Source of the DNA: Chrysogorgia sp. JL179-B06
Taxonomy: Eukaryota > Cnidaria > Anthozoa > Scleralcyonacea > Chrysogorgiidae
Assembly: GCA_035772405.1 (NCBI GenBank)
Contig: JAYKKM010000048.1
Span: forward strand, 661,501 to 725,500
DNA: 64,000 nucleotides
Direction of reading: 5' to 3'
Under the pieces are notes generated by a model. It had not been told where the DNA came from. It did no database searches and saw nothing but the letters and a program-made list of their open reading frames with translations. The position numbers and the translations under genes are program-made. The first letter of the stretch is position 1. Each line of letters opens with the position of its first letter. Below, in pieces: positions 26,001-41,000 of this stretch.

Positions 26001-29000
26001 GCCGAAACTAGCGTAAATTTAGTCCTTTTTTGACATCTAAAAATTTGGCAAAAATGGCCAAATTTGGCCAAAAAGTAAAGGGGTTAACCTTAACTTTTTG
26101 ACGATTTTCGACCATTTTTAACTTGTCGAAATAAGCTTAAAATATGAAAATTGAGCCTAAATAATGCCTTAGGTATTAATCTGAGCCGAAACTAGCGTAA
26201 AGTCAGTCCTTTTTTGACATCTAAAAATTTGGCAAAAATGGCCAAATTTGGCCAAAAAGTAAAGGGGTTAACCTTAACTTTTTGACGATTTTCGACCATT
26301 TTTAACTTGTCGAAATAAGCTTAAAATATGAAAATTGAGCCAAAATAATGCCTTAGGTATTAATCTGAGCCGAAACTAGCGTAAAGTTAGTCCTTTTTTG
26401 ACATCTAAAAATTTGGCAAAAATGGCCAAATTTGGCCAAAAAGTAAAGGGGTTAACCTTAACTTTTTGACGATTTTCGACCATTTTTAACTTGTCGAAAT
26501 AAGCTTAAAATATGAAAATTGAGCCAAAATAATGCCTTAGGTATTAATCTGAGCCGAAACTAGCGTAAATTTAGTCCTTTTTTGACATCTAAAAATTTGG
26601 CAAAAATGGCCAAATTTGGCCAAAAAGTAAAGGGGTTAACCTTAACTTTTTGACGATTTTCGACCATTTTTAACTTGTCGAAATAAGCTTAAAATATGAA
26701 AATTGAGCCAAAATAATGCCTTAGGTATTAATCTGAGCCGAAACTAGCGTAAATTTAGTCCTTTTTTGACATCTAAAAATTTGGCAAAAATGGCCAAATT
26801 TGGCCAAAAAGTAAAGGGGTTAACCTTAACTTTTTGACGATTTTCGACCATTTTTAACTTGTCGAAATAAGCTTAAAATATGAAAATATAGCCAAAATAA
26901 TGCCTTAGGTATTAATCTGAGCCGAAACTAGCGTAAATTTAGTCCTTTTTTGACATCTAAAAATTTGGCAAAAATGGCCAAATTTGGCCAAAAAGTAAAG
27001 GGGTTAACCTTAACTTTTTGACGATTTTCGACCATTTTTAACTTGTCGAAATAAGCTTAAAATATGAAAATATGAGCCAAAATAATGCCTTAGGTATTAA
27101 TCTGAGCCGAAACTAGCGTAAAGTTAGTCCTTTTTTGACATCTAAAAATTTGGCAAAAATGGCCAAATTTGGCCAAAAAGTAAAGGGGTTAACCTTAACT
27201 TTTTGACGATTTTCGACCATTTTTAACTTGTCGAAATAAGCTTAAAATATGAAAATTGAGCCAAAATAATGCCTTAGGTATTAATCTGAGCCGAAACTAG
27301 CGTAAATTTAGTCCTTTTTTGACATCTAAAAATTTGGCAAAAATGGCCAAATTTGGCCAAAAAGTAAAGGGGTTAACCTTAACTTTTTGACGATTTTCGA
27401 CCATTTTTAACTTGTCGAAATAAGCTTAAAATATGAAAATTGAGCCAAAATAATGCCTTAGGTATTAATCTGAGCCGAAACTAGCGTAAAGTTAGTCCTT
27501 TTTTGACATCTAAAAATTTGGCAAAAATGGCCAAATTTGGCCAAAAAGTAAAGGGGTTAACCTTAACTTTTTGACGATTTTCGACCATTTTTAACTTGTC
27601 GAAATAAGCTTAAAATATGAAAATTGAGCCAAAATAATGCCTTAGGTATTAATCTGAGCCGAAACTAGCGTAAATTTAGTCCTTTTTTGACATCTAAAAA
27701 TTTGGCAAAAATGGCCAAATTTGGCCAAAAAGTAAAGGGGTTAACCTTAACTTTTTGACGATTTTCGACCATTTTTAACTTGTCGAAATAAGCTTAAAAT
27801 ATGAAAATTGAGCCAAAATAATGCCTTAGGTATTAATCTGAGCCGAAACTAGCGTAAATTTAGTCCTTTTTTGACATCTAAAAATTTGGCAAAAATGGCC
27901 AAATTTGGCCAAAAAGTAAAGGGGTTAACCTTAACTTTTTGACGATTTTCGACCATTTTTAACTTGTCGAAATAAGCTTAAAATATGAAAATTGAGCCAA
28001 AATAATGCCTTAGGTATTAATCTGAGCCGAAACTAGCGTAAATTTAGTCCTTTTTTGACATCTAAAAATTTGGCAAAAATGGCCAAATTTGGCCAAAAAG
28101 TAAAGGGGTTAACCTTAACTTTTTGACGATTTTCGACCATTTTTAACTTGTCGAAATAAGCTTAAAATATGAAAATTGAGCCAAAATAATGCCTTAGGTA
28201 TTAATCTGAGCCGAAACTAGCGTAAAGTTAGTCCTTTTTTGACATCTAAAAATTTGGCAAAAATGGCCAAATTTGGCCAAAAAGTAAAGGGGTTAACCTT
28301 AACTTTTTGACGATTTTCGACCATTTTTAACTTGTCGAAATAAGCTTAAAATATGAAAATTGAGCCAAAATAATGCCTTAGGTATTAATCTGAGCCGAAA
28401 CTAGCGTAAATTTAGTCCTTTTTTGACATCTAAAAATTTGGCAAAAATGGCCAAATTTGGCCAAAAAGTAAAGGGGTTAACCTTAACTTTTTGACGATTT
28501 TCGACCATTTTTAACTTGTCGAAATAAGCTTAAAATATGAAAATTGAGCCAAAATAATGCCTTAGGTATTAATCTGAGCCGAAACTAGCGTAAAGTTAGT
28601 CCTTTTTTGACATCTAAAAATTTGGCAAAAATGGCCAAATTTGGCCAAAAAGTAAAGGGGTTAACCTTAACTTTTTGACGATTTTCGACCATTTTTAACT
28701 TGTCGAAATAAGCTTAAAATATGAAAATTGAGCCAAAATAATGCCTTAGGTATTAATCTGAGCCGAAACTAGCGTAAATTTAGTCCTTTTTTGACATCTA
28801 AAAATTTGGCAAAAATGGCCAAATTTGGCCAAAAAGTAAAGGGGTTAACCTTAACTTTTTGACGATTTTCGACCATTTTTAACTTGTCGAAATAAGCTTA
28901 AAATATGAAAATTGAGCCAAAATAATGCCTTAGGTATTAATCTGAGCCGAAACTAGCGTAAATTTAGTCCTTTTTTGACATCTAAAAATTTGGCAAAAAT

Positions 29001-32000
29001 GGCCAAATTTGGCCAAAAAGTAAAGGGGTTAACCTTAACTTTTTGACGATTTTCGACCATTTTTAACTTGTCGAAATAAGCTTAAAATATGAAAATTGAG
29101 CCAAAATAATGCCTTAGGTATTAATCTGAGCCGAAACTAGCGTAAATTTAGTCCTTTTTTGACATCTAAAAATTTGGCAAAAATGGCCAAATTTGGCCAA
29201 AAAGTAAAGGGGTTAACCTTAACTTTTTGACGATTTTCGACCATTTTTAACTTGTCGAAATAAGCTTAAAATATGAAAATTGAGCCAAAATAATGCCTTA
29301 GGTATTAATCTGAGCCGAAACTAGCGTAAATTTAGTCCTTTTTTGACATCTAAAAATTTGGCAAAAATGGCCAAATTTGGCCAAAAAGTAAAGGGGTTAA
29401 CCTTAACTTTTTGACGATTTTCGACCATTTTTAACTTGTCGAAATAAGCTTAAAATATGAAAATTGAGCCAAAATAATGCCTTAGGTATTAATCTGAGCC
29501 GAAACTAGCGTAAAGTTAGTCCTTTTTTGACATCTAAAAATTTGGCAAAAATGGCCAAATTTGGCCAAAAAGTAAAGGGGTTAACCTTAACTTTTTGACG
29601 ATTTTCGACCATTTTTAACTTGTCGAAATAAGCTTAAAATATGAAAATTGAGCCAAAATAATGCCTTAGGTATTAATCTGAGCCGAAACTAGCGTAAATT
29701 TAGTCCTTTTTTGACATCTAAAAATTTGGCAAAAATGGCCAAATTTGGCCAAAAAGTAAAGGGGTTAACCTTAACTTTTTGACGATTTTCGACCATTTTT
29801 AACTTGTCGAAATAAGCTTAAAATATGAAAATTGAGCCAAAATAATGCCTTAGGTATTAATCTGAGCCGAAACTAGCGTAAAGTTAGTCCTTTTTTGACA
29901 TCTAAAAATTTGGCAAAAATGGCCAAATTTGGCCAAAAAGTTAAGGTTAACACCTTAACTTTTTGACGATTTTCGACCATTTTTAACTTGTCGAAATAAG
30001 CTTAAAATATAAAATTGAGCCAAAATAATGCCTTAGGTATTAATCTGAGCCGAAACTAGCGTAAAGTTAGTCCTTTTTTGACATCTAAAAATTTGGCAAA
30101 AATGGCCAAATTTGGCCAAAAAGTAAAGGGGTTAACCTTAACTTTTTGACGATTTTCGACCATTTTTAACTTGTCGAAATAAGCTTAAAATATGAAAATT
30201 GAGCCAAAATAATGCCTTAGGTATTAATCTGAGCCGAAACTAGCGTAAATTTAGTCCTTTTTTGACATCTGAAAATTTGGCAAAAATGGCCAAATTTGGC
30301 CAAAAAGTAAAGGGGTTAACCTTAACTTTTTGACGATTTTCGACCATTTTTAACTTGTCGAAATAAGCTTAAAATATGAAAATTGAGCCAAAATAATGCC
30401 TTAGGTATTAATCTGAGCCGAAACTAGCGTAAAGTTAGTCCTTTTTTGACATCTAAAAATTTGGCAAAAATGGCCAAATTTGGCCAAAAAGTAAAGGGGT
30501 TAACCTTAACTTTTTGACGATTTTCGACCATTTTTAACTTGTCGAAATAAGCTTAAAATATGAAAATTGAGCCAAAATAATGCCTTTAGGTATTAATCTG
30601 AGCCGAAACTAGCGTAAATTTAGTCCTTTTTTGACATCTAAAAATTTGGCAAAAATGGCCAAATTTGGCCAAAAAGTAAAGGGGTTAACCTTAACTTTTT
30701 GACGATTTTCGACCATTTTTAACTTGTCGAAATATGCTTAAAATATGAAAATTGAGCCAAAATAATGCCTTAGGTATTAATCTGAGCCGAAACTAGCGTA
30801 AATTTAGTCCTTTTTTGACATCTAAAAATTTTGGCAAAAATGGCCAAATTTGGCCAAAAAGTAAAGGGGTTAACCTTAACTTTTTGACGATTTTCGACCA
30901 TTTTTAACTTGTCGAAATAAGCTTAAAATATGAAAATTGAGCCAAAATAATGCCTTAGGTATTAATCTGAGCCGAAACTAGCGTAAATTTAGTCCTTTTT
31001 TGACATCTAAAAATTTGGCAAAAATGGCCAAATTTGGCCAAAAAGTAAAGGGGTTAACCTTAACTTTTTGACGATTTTCGACCATTTTTAACTTGTCGAA
31101 ATAAGCTTAAAATATGAAAATTGAGCCAAAATAATGCCTTAGGTATTAATCTGAGCCGAAACTAGCGTAAATTTAGTCCTTTTTTTGACATCTAAAAATT
31201 TGGCAAAAATGGCCAAATTTGGCCAAAAAGTAAAGGGGTTAACCTTAACTTTTTGACGATTTTCGACCATTTTTAACTTGTCGAAATAAGCTTAAAAATA
31301 TGAAAATTGAGCCAAAATAATGCCTTAGGTATTAATCTGAGCCGAAACTAGCGTAAATTTAGTCCTTTTTTGACATCTAAAAATTTGGCAAAAATGGCCA
31401 AATTTGGCCAAAAAGTAAAGGGGTTAACCTTAACTTTTTGACGATTTTCGACCATTTTTAACTTGTCGAAATAAGCTTAAAATATGAAAATTGAGCCAAA
31501 ATAATGCCTTAGGTATTAATCTGAGCCGAAACTAGCGTAAAGTTAGTCCTTTTTTGACATCTAAAAATTTGGCAAAAATGGCCAAATTTGGCCAAAAAGT
31601 AAAGGGGTTAACCTTAACTTTTTGACGATTTTCGACCATTTTTAACTTGTCGAAATAAGCTTAAAATATGAAAATTGAGCCAAAATAATGCCTTAGGTAT
31701 TAATCTGAGCCGAAACTAGCGTAAATTTAGTCCTTTTTTGACATCTAAAAATTTGGCAAAAATGGCCAAATTTGGCCAAAAAGTAAAGGGGTTAACCTTA
31801 ACTTTTTGACGATTTTCGACCATTTTTAACTTGTCGAAATAAGCTTAAAATATGAAAATTGAGCCAAAATAATGCCTTAGGTATTAATCTGAGCCGAAAC
31901 TAGCGTAAATTTAGTCCTTTTTTGACATCTAAAAATTTGGCAAAAATGGCCAAATTTGGCCAAAAAGTAAAGGGGTTAACCTTAACTTTTTGACGATTTT

Positions 32001-35000
32001 CGACCATTTTTAACTTGTCGAAATAAGCTTAAAATATGAAAATTGAGCCAAAATAATGCCTTAGGTATTAATCTGAGCCGAAACTAGCGTAAATTTAGTC
32101 CTTTTTTGACATCTAAAAATTTGGCAAAAATGGCCAAATTTGGCCAAAAAGTAAAGGGGTTAACCTTAACTTTTTGACGATTTTCGACCATTTTTAACTT
32201 GTCGAAATAAGCTTAAAATATGAAAATTGAGCCAAAATAATGCCTTAGGTATTAATCTGAGCCGAAACTAGCGTAAATTTAGTCCTTTTTTGACATCTAA
32301 AAATTTGGCAAAAATGGCCAAATTTGGCCAAAAAGTAAAGGGGTTAACCTTAACTTTTTGACGATTTTCGACCATTTTTAACTTGTCGAAATAAGCTTAA
32401 AATATGAAAATTGAGCCAAAATAATGCCTTAGGTATTAATCTGAGCCGAAACTAGCGTAAATTTAGTCCTTTTTTGACATCTAAAAATTTGGCAAAAATG
32501 GCCAAATTTGGCCAAAAAGTAAAGGGGTTAACCTTAACTTTTTGACGATTTTCGACCATTTTTAACTTGTCGAAATAAGCTTAAAATATGAAAATTGAGC
32601 CAAAATAATGCCTTAGGTATTAATCTGAGCCGAAACTAGCGTAAATTTAGTCCTTTTTTGACATCTAAAAATTTGGCAAAAATGGCCAAATTTGGCCAAA
32701 AAGTAAAGGGGTTAACCTTAACTTTTTGACGATTTTCGACCATTTTTAACTTGTCGAAATAAGCTTAAAATATGAAAATTGAGCCAAAATAATGCCTTAG
32801 GTATTAATCTGAGCCGAAACTAGCGTAAATTTAGTCCTTTTTTGACATCTAAAAATTTGGCAAAAATGGCCAAATTTGGCCAAAAAGTAAAGGGGTTAAC
32901 CTTAACTTTTTGACGATTTTCGACCATTTTTAACTTGTCGAAATAAGCTTAAAATATGAAAATTGAGCCAAAATAATGCCTTAGGTATTAATCTGAGCCG
33001 AAACTAGCGTAAATTTAGTCCTTTTTTGACATCTAAAAATTTGGCAAAAATGGCCAAATTTGGCCAAAAAGTAAAGGGGTTAACCTTAACTTTTTGACGA
33101 TTTTCGACCATTTTTAACTTGTCGAAATAAGCTTAAAATATGAAAATTGAGCCAAAATAATGCCTTAGGTATTAATCTGAGCCGAAACTAGCGTAAATTT
33201 AGTCCTTTTTTGACATCTAAAAATTTGGCAAAAATGGCCAAATTTGGCCAAAAAGTAAAGGGGTTAACCTTAACTTTTTGACGATTTTCGACCATTTTTA
33301 ACTTGTCGAAATAAGCTTAAAATATGAAAATTGAGCCAAAATAATGCCTTAGGTATTAATCTGAGCCGAAACTAGCGTAAAGTTAGTCCTTTTTTGACAT
33401 CTAAAAATTTGGCAAAAATGGCCAAATTTGGCCAAAAAGTAAAGGTTTAAACCTTAACTTTTTGACGATTTTCGACCATTTTTAACTTGTCGAAATAAGC
33501 TTAAAATATGAAAATTGAGCCAAAATAATGCCTTAGGTATTAATCTGAGCCGAAACTAGCGTAAAGTTAGTCCTTTTTTGACATCTAAAAATTTGGCAAA
33601 AATGGCCAAATTTGGCCAAAAAGTAAAGGGGTTAACCTTAACTTTTTGACGATTTTCGACCATTTTTAACTTGTCGAAATAAGCTTAAAATATGAAAATT
33701 GAGCCAAAATAATGCCTTAGGTATTAATCTGAGCCGAAACTAGCGTAAAGTTAGTCCTTTTTTGACATCTAAAAATTTGGCAAAAATGGCCAAATTTGGC
33801 CAAAAAGTTAAGGGGTTAACCTTAACTTTTTGACGATTTTCGACCATTTTTAACTTGTCGAAATAAGCTTAAAATATGAAAATTGAGCCAAAATAATGCC
33901 TTAGGTATTAATCTGAGCCGAAACTAGCGTAAATTTAGTCCTTTTTTGACATCTAAAAATTTGGCAAAAATGGCCAAATTTGGCCAAAAAGTAAAGGGGT
34001 TAACCTTAACTTTTTGACGATTTTCGACCATTTTTAACTTGTCGAAATAAGCTTAAAATATGAAAATTGAGCCAAAATAATGCCTTAGGTATTAATCTGA
34101 GCCGAAACTAGCGTAAATTTAGTCCTTTTTTGACATCTAAAAATTTGGCAAAAATGGCCAAATTTGGCCAAAAAGTAAAGGGGTTAACCTTAACTTTTTG
34201 ACGATTTTCGACCATTTTTAACTTGTCGAAATAAGCTTAAAATATGAAAATTGAGCCAAAATAATGCCTTAGGTATTAATCTGAGCCGAAACTAGCGTAA
34301 ATTTAGTCCTTTTTTGACATCTAAAAATTTGGCAAAAATGGCCAAATTTGGCCAAAAAGTAAAGGGGTTAACCTTAACTTTTTGACGATTTTCGACCATT
34401 TTTTAACTTGTCGAAATAAGCTTAAAATATGAAAATTGAGCCAAAATAATGCCTTAGGTATTAATCTGAGCCGAAACTAGCGTAAATTTAGTCCTTTTTT
34501 GACATCTAAAAATTTGGCAAAAATGGCCAAATTTGGCCAAAAAGTAAAGGGGTTAACCTTAACTTTTTGACGATTTTCGACCATTTTTAACTTGTCGAAA
34601 TAAGCTTAAAATATGAAAATTGAGCCAAAATAATGCCTTAGGTATTAATCTGAGCCGAAACTAGCGTAAATTTAGTCCTTTTTTGACATCTAAAAATTTG
34701 GCAAAAATGGCCAAATTTGGCCAAAAAGTAAAGGGGTTAACCTTAACTTTTTGACGATTTTCGACCATTTTTAACTTGTCGAAATAAGCTTAAAATATGA
34801 AAATTGAGCCAAAATAATGCCTTAGGTATTAATCTGAGCCGAAACTAGCGTAAATTTAGTCCTTTTTTGACATCTAAAAATTTGGCCAAAAAGTAAAGGG
34901 GTTAACCTTAACTTTTTGACGATTTTCGACCATTTTTAACTTGTCGAAATAAGCTTAAAATATGAAAATTGAGCCAAAATAATGCCTTAGGTATTAATCT

Positions 35001-38000
35001 GAGCCGAAACTAGCGTAAATTTAGTCCTTTTTTGACATCTAAAAATTTGGCAAAAATGGCCAAATTTGGCCAAAAAGTAAAGGGGTTAACCTTAACTTTT
35101 TGACGATTTTCGACCATTTTTAACTTGTCGAAATAAGCTTAAAATATGAAAATTGAGCCAAAATAATGCCTTAGGTATTAATCTGAGCCGAAACTAGCGT
35201 AAATTTAGTCCTTTTTTGACATCTAAAAATTTGGCAAAAATGGCCAAATTTGGCCAAAAAGTAAAGGGGTTAACCTTAACTTTTTGACGATTTTCGACCA
35301 TTTTTAACTTGTCGAAATAAGCTTAAAATATGAAAATTGAGCCAAAATAATGCCTTAGGTATTAATCTGAGCCGAAACTAGCGTAAATTTAGTCCTTTTT
35401 TGACATCTAAAAATTTGGCAAAAATGGCCAAATTTGGCCAAAAAGTAAAGGGGTTAACCTTAACTTTTTGACGATTTTCGACCATTTTTAACTTGTCGAA
35501 ATAAGCTTAAAATATGAAAATTGAGCCAAAATAATGCCTTAGGTATTAATCTGAGCCGAAACTAGCGCAAATTTAGTCCTTTTTTGACATTTGAAAATTT
35601 GGCAAAAATGGCCAAATTTGGCCAAAAAGTAAAGGGGTTAACCTTAACTTTTTGACGATTTTCGACCATTTTTAACTTGTCGAAATAAGCTTAAAATATG
35701 AAAATTGAGCCAAAATAATGCCTTAGGTATTAATCTGAGCCGAAACTAGCGTAAAGTTAGTCCTTTTTTGACATCTAAAAATTTGGCAAAAATGGTCAAA
35801 TTTGGCCAAAAAGTAAAGGGGTTAACCTTAACTTTTTGACGATTTTCGACCATTTTTAACTTGTCGAAATAAGCTTAAAATATGAAAATTGAGCCAAAAT
35901 AATGCCTTAGGTATTAATCTGAGCCGAAACTAGCGTAAATTTAGTCCTTTTTTGACATCTAAAAATTTGGCAAAAATGGCCAAATTTGGCCAAAAAGTAA
36001 AGGGGTTAACCTTAACTTTTTGACGATTTTCGACCATTTTTAACTTGTCGAAATAAGCTTAAAATATGAAAATTGAGCCAAAATAATGCCTTAGGTATTA
36101 ATCTGAGCCGAAACTAGCGTAAATTTAGTCCTTTTTTGACATCTAAAAATTTGGCAAAAATGGCCAAATTTGGCCAAAAAGTAAAGGTTAACCTTAACTT
36201 TTTGACGATTTTCGACCATTTTTAACTTGTCGAAATAAGCTTAAAATATGAAAATTGAGCCAAAATAATGCCTTAGGTATTAATCTGAGCCGAAACTAGC
36301 GTAAAGTTAGTCCTTTTTTGACATCTAAAAATTTGGCAAAAATGGCCAAATTTGGCCAAAAAGTAAAGGGGTTAACCTTAACTTTTTGACGATTTTCGAC
36401 CATTTTTAACTTGTCGAAATAAGCTTAAAATATGAAAATTGAGCCAAAATAATGCCTTAGGTATTAATCTGAGCCGAAACTAGCGTAAATTTAGTCCTTT
36501 TTTGACATCTAAAAATTTGGCAAAAATGGCCAAATTTGGCCAAAAAGTAAAGGGGTTAACCTTAACTTTTTGACGATTTTCGACCATTTTTAACTTGTCG
36601 AAATAAGCTTAAAATATGAAAATTGAGCCAAAATAATGCCTTAGGTATTAATCTGAGCCGAAACTAGCGTAAATTTAGTCCTTTTTTGACATCTAAAAAT
36701 TTGGCAAAAATGGCCAAATTTGGCCAAAAAGTAAAGGGGTTAACCTTAACTTTTTGACGATTTTCGACCATTTTTAACTTGTCGAAATAAGCTTAAAATA
36801 TGAAAATTGAGCCAAAATAATGCCTTAGGTATTAATCTGAGCCGAAACTAGCGTAAATTTAGTCCTTTTTTGACATCTGAAAATTTGGCAAAAATGGCCA
36901 AATTTGGCCAAAAAGTAAAGGGGTTAACCTTAACCTTTTGACGATTTTGGACCATTTTTAAGTTGTCGAAATAAGCTTAAAATATGAAAATTGAGCCAAA
37001 ATAATGCCTTAGGTATTAATCTGAGCCGAAACTAGCGTAAAGTTAGTCCTTTTTTGACATCTAAAAATTTGGCAAAAATGGCCAAATTTCGCCAAAAAGT
37101 AAAGGGGTTAACCTTAACTTTTTGACGATTTTCGACCATTTTTAACTTGTCGAAATAAGCTTAAAATATGAAAATTGAGCCAAAATAATGCCTTAGGTAT
37201 TAATCTGAGCCGAAACTAGCGTAAATTTAGTCCTTTTTTGACATCTAAAAATTTGGCAAAAATGGCCAAATTTGGCCAAAAAGTAAAGGGGTTAACCTTA
37301 ACTTTTTGACGATTTTGGACCATTTTTAACTTGTCGAAATAAGCTTAAAATATGAAAATTGAGCCAAAATAATGCCTTAGGTATTAATCTGAGCCGAAAC
37401 TAGCGTAAATTTAGTCCTTTTTTGACATCTAAAAATTTGGCAAAAATGGCCAAATTTGGCCAAAAAGTAAAGGGGTTAACCTTAACTTTTTGACGATTTT
37501 CGACCATTTTTAACTTGTAGAAATAAGCTTAAAATATGCAAATTGAGCCAAAATAATGCCTTAGGTATTAATCTGAGCCGAAACTAGCGTAAATTTAGTC
37601 CTTTTTTGACATCTAAAAATTTGGCAAAAATGGCCAAATTTGGCCAAAAAGTAAAGGGGTTAACCTTAACTTTTTGACGATTTTCGACCATTTTTAACTT
37701 GTCGAAATAAGCTTAAAATATGAAAATTGAGCCAAAATAATGCCTTAGGTATTAATCTGAGCCGAAACTAGCGTAAAGTTAGTCCTTTTTTGACATCTAA
37801 AAATTTGGCAAAAATGGCCAAATTTGGCCAAAAAGTAAAGGGGTTAACCTTAACTTTTTGACGATTTTCGACCATTTTTAACTTGTCGAAATAAGCTTAA
37901 AATATGAAAATTGAGCCAAAATAATGCCTTAGGTATTAATCTGAGCCGAAACTAGCGTAAATTTAGTCCTTTTTTGACATCTAAAAATTTGGCAAAAATG

Positions 38001-41000
38001 GCCAAATTTGGCCAAAAAGTAAAGGGGTTAACCTTAACTTTTTGACGATTTTCGACCATTTTTAACTTGTCGAAATAAGCTTAAAATATGAAAATATAGC
38101 CTAAATAATGCCTTAGGTATTAATCTGAGCCGAAACTAGCGTAAAGTTAGTCCTTTTTTGACATCTAAAAATTTGGCAAAAATGGCCAAATTTGGCCAAA
38201 AAGTAAAGGGGTTAACCTTAACTTTTTGACGATTTTCGACCATTTTTAACTTGTCGAAATAAGCTTAAAATATGAAAATTGAGCCAAAATAATGCCTTAG
38301 GTATTAATCTGAGCCGAAACTAGCGTAAATTTAGTCCTTTTTTGACATCTAAAAATTTGGCAAAAATGGCCAAATTTGGCCAAAAAGTAAAGGGGTTAAC
38401 CTTAACTTTTTGACGATTTTCGACCATTTTTAACTTGTCGAAATAAGCTTAAAATATGAAAATTGAGCCAAAATAATGCCTTAGGTATTAATCTGAGCCG
38501 AAACTAGCGTAAATTTAGTCCTTTTTTGACATCTAAAAATTTGGCAAAAATGGCCAAATTTGGCCAAAAAGTAAAGGGGTTAACCTTAACTTTTTGACGA
38601 TTTTCGACCATTTTTAACTTGTCGAAATAAGCTTAAAATATGAAAATTGAGCCAAAATAATGCCTTAGGTATTAATCTGAGCCGAAACTAGCGTAAATTT
38701 AGTCCTTTTTTGACATCTAAAAATTTGGCAAAAATGGCCAAATTTGGCCAAAAAGTGAAGGGTTAACCTTAACTTTTTGACGATTTTCGACCATTTTTAA
38801 CTTGTAGAAATAAGCTTAAAATATGCAAATTGAGCCAAAATAATGCCTTAGGTATTAATCTGAGCCGAAACTAGCGTAAATTTAGTCCTTTTTTGACATC
38901 TAAAAATTTGGCAAAAATGGCCAAATTTGGCCAAAAAGTAAAGGGGTTAACCTTAACTTTTTGACGATTTTCGACCATTTTTAACTTGTCGAAATAAGCT
39001 TAAAATATGAAAATTGAGCCAAAATAATGCCTTAGGTATTAATCTGAGCCGAAACTAGCGTAAATTTAGTCCTTTTTTGACATCTAAAAATTTGGCAAAA
39101 ATGGCCAAATTTGGCCAAAAAGTAAAGGGGTTAACCTTAACTTTTTGACGATTTTCGACCATTTTTAACTTGTCGAAATAAGCTTAAAATATGAAAATTG
39201 AGCCAAAATAATGCCTTAGGTATTAATCTGAGCCGAAACTAGCGTAAATTTAGTCCTTTTTTGACATCTAAAAATTTGGCAAAAATGGCCAAATTTGGCC
39301 AAAAAGTAAAGGGGTTAACCTTAACTTTTTGACGATTTTCGACCATTTTTAACTTGTCGAAATAAGCTTAAAATATGAAAATTGAGCCAAAATAATGCCT
39401 TAGGTATTAATCTGAGCCGAAACTAGCGTAAAGTTAGTCCTTTTTTGACATCTAAAAATTTGGCAAAAATGGCCAAATTTGGCCAAAAAGTAAAGGGGTT
39501 AACCTTAACTTTTTGACGATTTTCGACCATTTTTAACTTGTCGAAATAAGCTTAAAATATGAAAATTGAGCCAAAATAATGCCTTAGGTATTAATCTGAG
39601 CGAACGAAACTAGCGTAAATTTAGTCCTTTTTTGACATCTAAAAATTTGGCAAAAATGGCCAAATTTGGCCAAAAAGTAAAGGGGTTAACCTTAACTTTT
39701 TGACGATTTTCGACCATTTTTAACTTGTCGAAATAAGCTTAAAATATGAAAATTGAGCCAAAATAATGCCTTAGGTATTAATCTGAGCCGAAACTAGCGT
39801 AAATTTAGTCCTTTTTTGACATCTAAAAATTTGGCAAAAATGGCCAAATTTGGCCAAAAAGTAAAGGGGTTAACCTTAACTTTTTGACGATTTTCGACCA
39901 TTTTTAACTTGTCGAAATAAGCTTAAAATATGAAAATATAGCCTAAATAATGCCTTAGGTATTAATCTGAGCCGAAACTAGCGTAAAGTTAGTCCTTTTT
40001 TGACATCTAAAAATTTGGCAAAAATGGCCAAATTTGGCCAAAAAGTAAAGGGGTTAACCTTAACTTTTTGACGATTTTCGACCATTTTTAACTTGTCGAA
40101 ATAAGCTTAAAATATGAAAATTGAGCCAAAATAATGCCTTAGGTATTAATCTGAGCCGAAACTAGCGTAAATTTAGTCCTTTTTTGACATCTAAAAATTT
40201 GGCAAAAATGGCCAAATTTGGCCAAAAAGTAAAGGGGTTAACCTTAACTTTTTGACGATTTTCGACCATTTTTAACTTGTCGAAATAAGCTTAAAATATG
40301 AAAATATAGCCTAAATAATGCCTTAGGTATTAATCTGAGCCGAAACTAGCGTAAAGTTAGTCCTTTTTTGACATCTAAAAATTTGGCAAAAATGGCCAAA
40401 TTTGGCCAAAAAGTAAAGGGGTTAACCTTAACTTTTTGACGATTTTCGACCATTTTTAACTTGTCGAAATAAGCTTAAAATATGAAAATTGAGCCAAAAT
40501 AATGCCTTAGGTATTAATCTGAGCCGAAACTAGCGTAAAGTTAGTCCTTTTTTGACATCTAAAAATTTGGCAAAAATGGCCAAATTTGGCCAAAAAGTAA
40601 AGGGGTTAACCTTAACTTTTTGACGATTTTCGACCATTTTTAACTTGTCGAAATAAGCTTAAAATATGAAAATTGAGCCAAAATAATGCCTTAGGTATTA
40701 ATCTGAGCCGAAACTAGCGTAAATTTAGTCCTTTTTTGACATCTAAAAATTTGGCAAAAATGGCCAAATTTGGCCAAAAAGTAAAGGGGTTAACCTTAAC
40801 TTTTTGACGATTTTCGACCATTTTTAACTTGTCGAAATAAGCTTAAAATATGAAAATTGAGCCAAAATAATGCCTTAGGTATTAATCTGAGCCGAAACTA
40901 GCGTAAATTTAGTCCTTTTTTGACATCTAAAAATTTGGCAAAAATGGCCAAATTTGGCCAAAAAGTAAAGGGGTTAACCTTAACTTTTTGACGATTTTCG

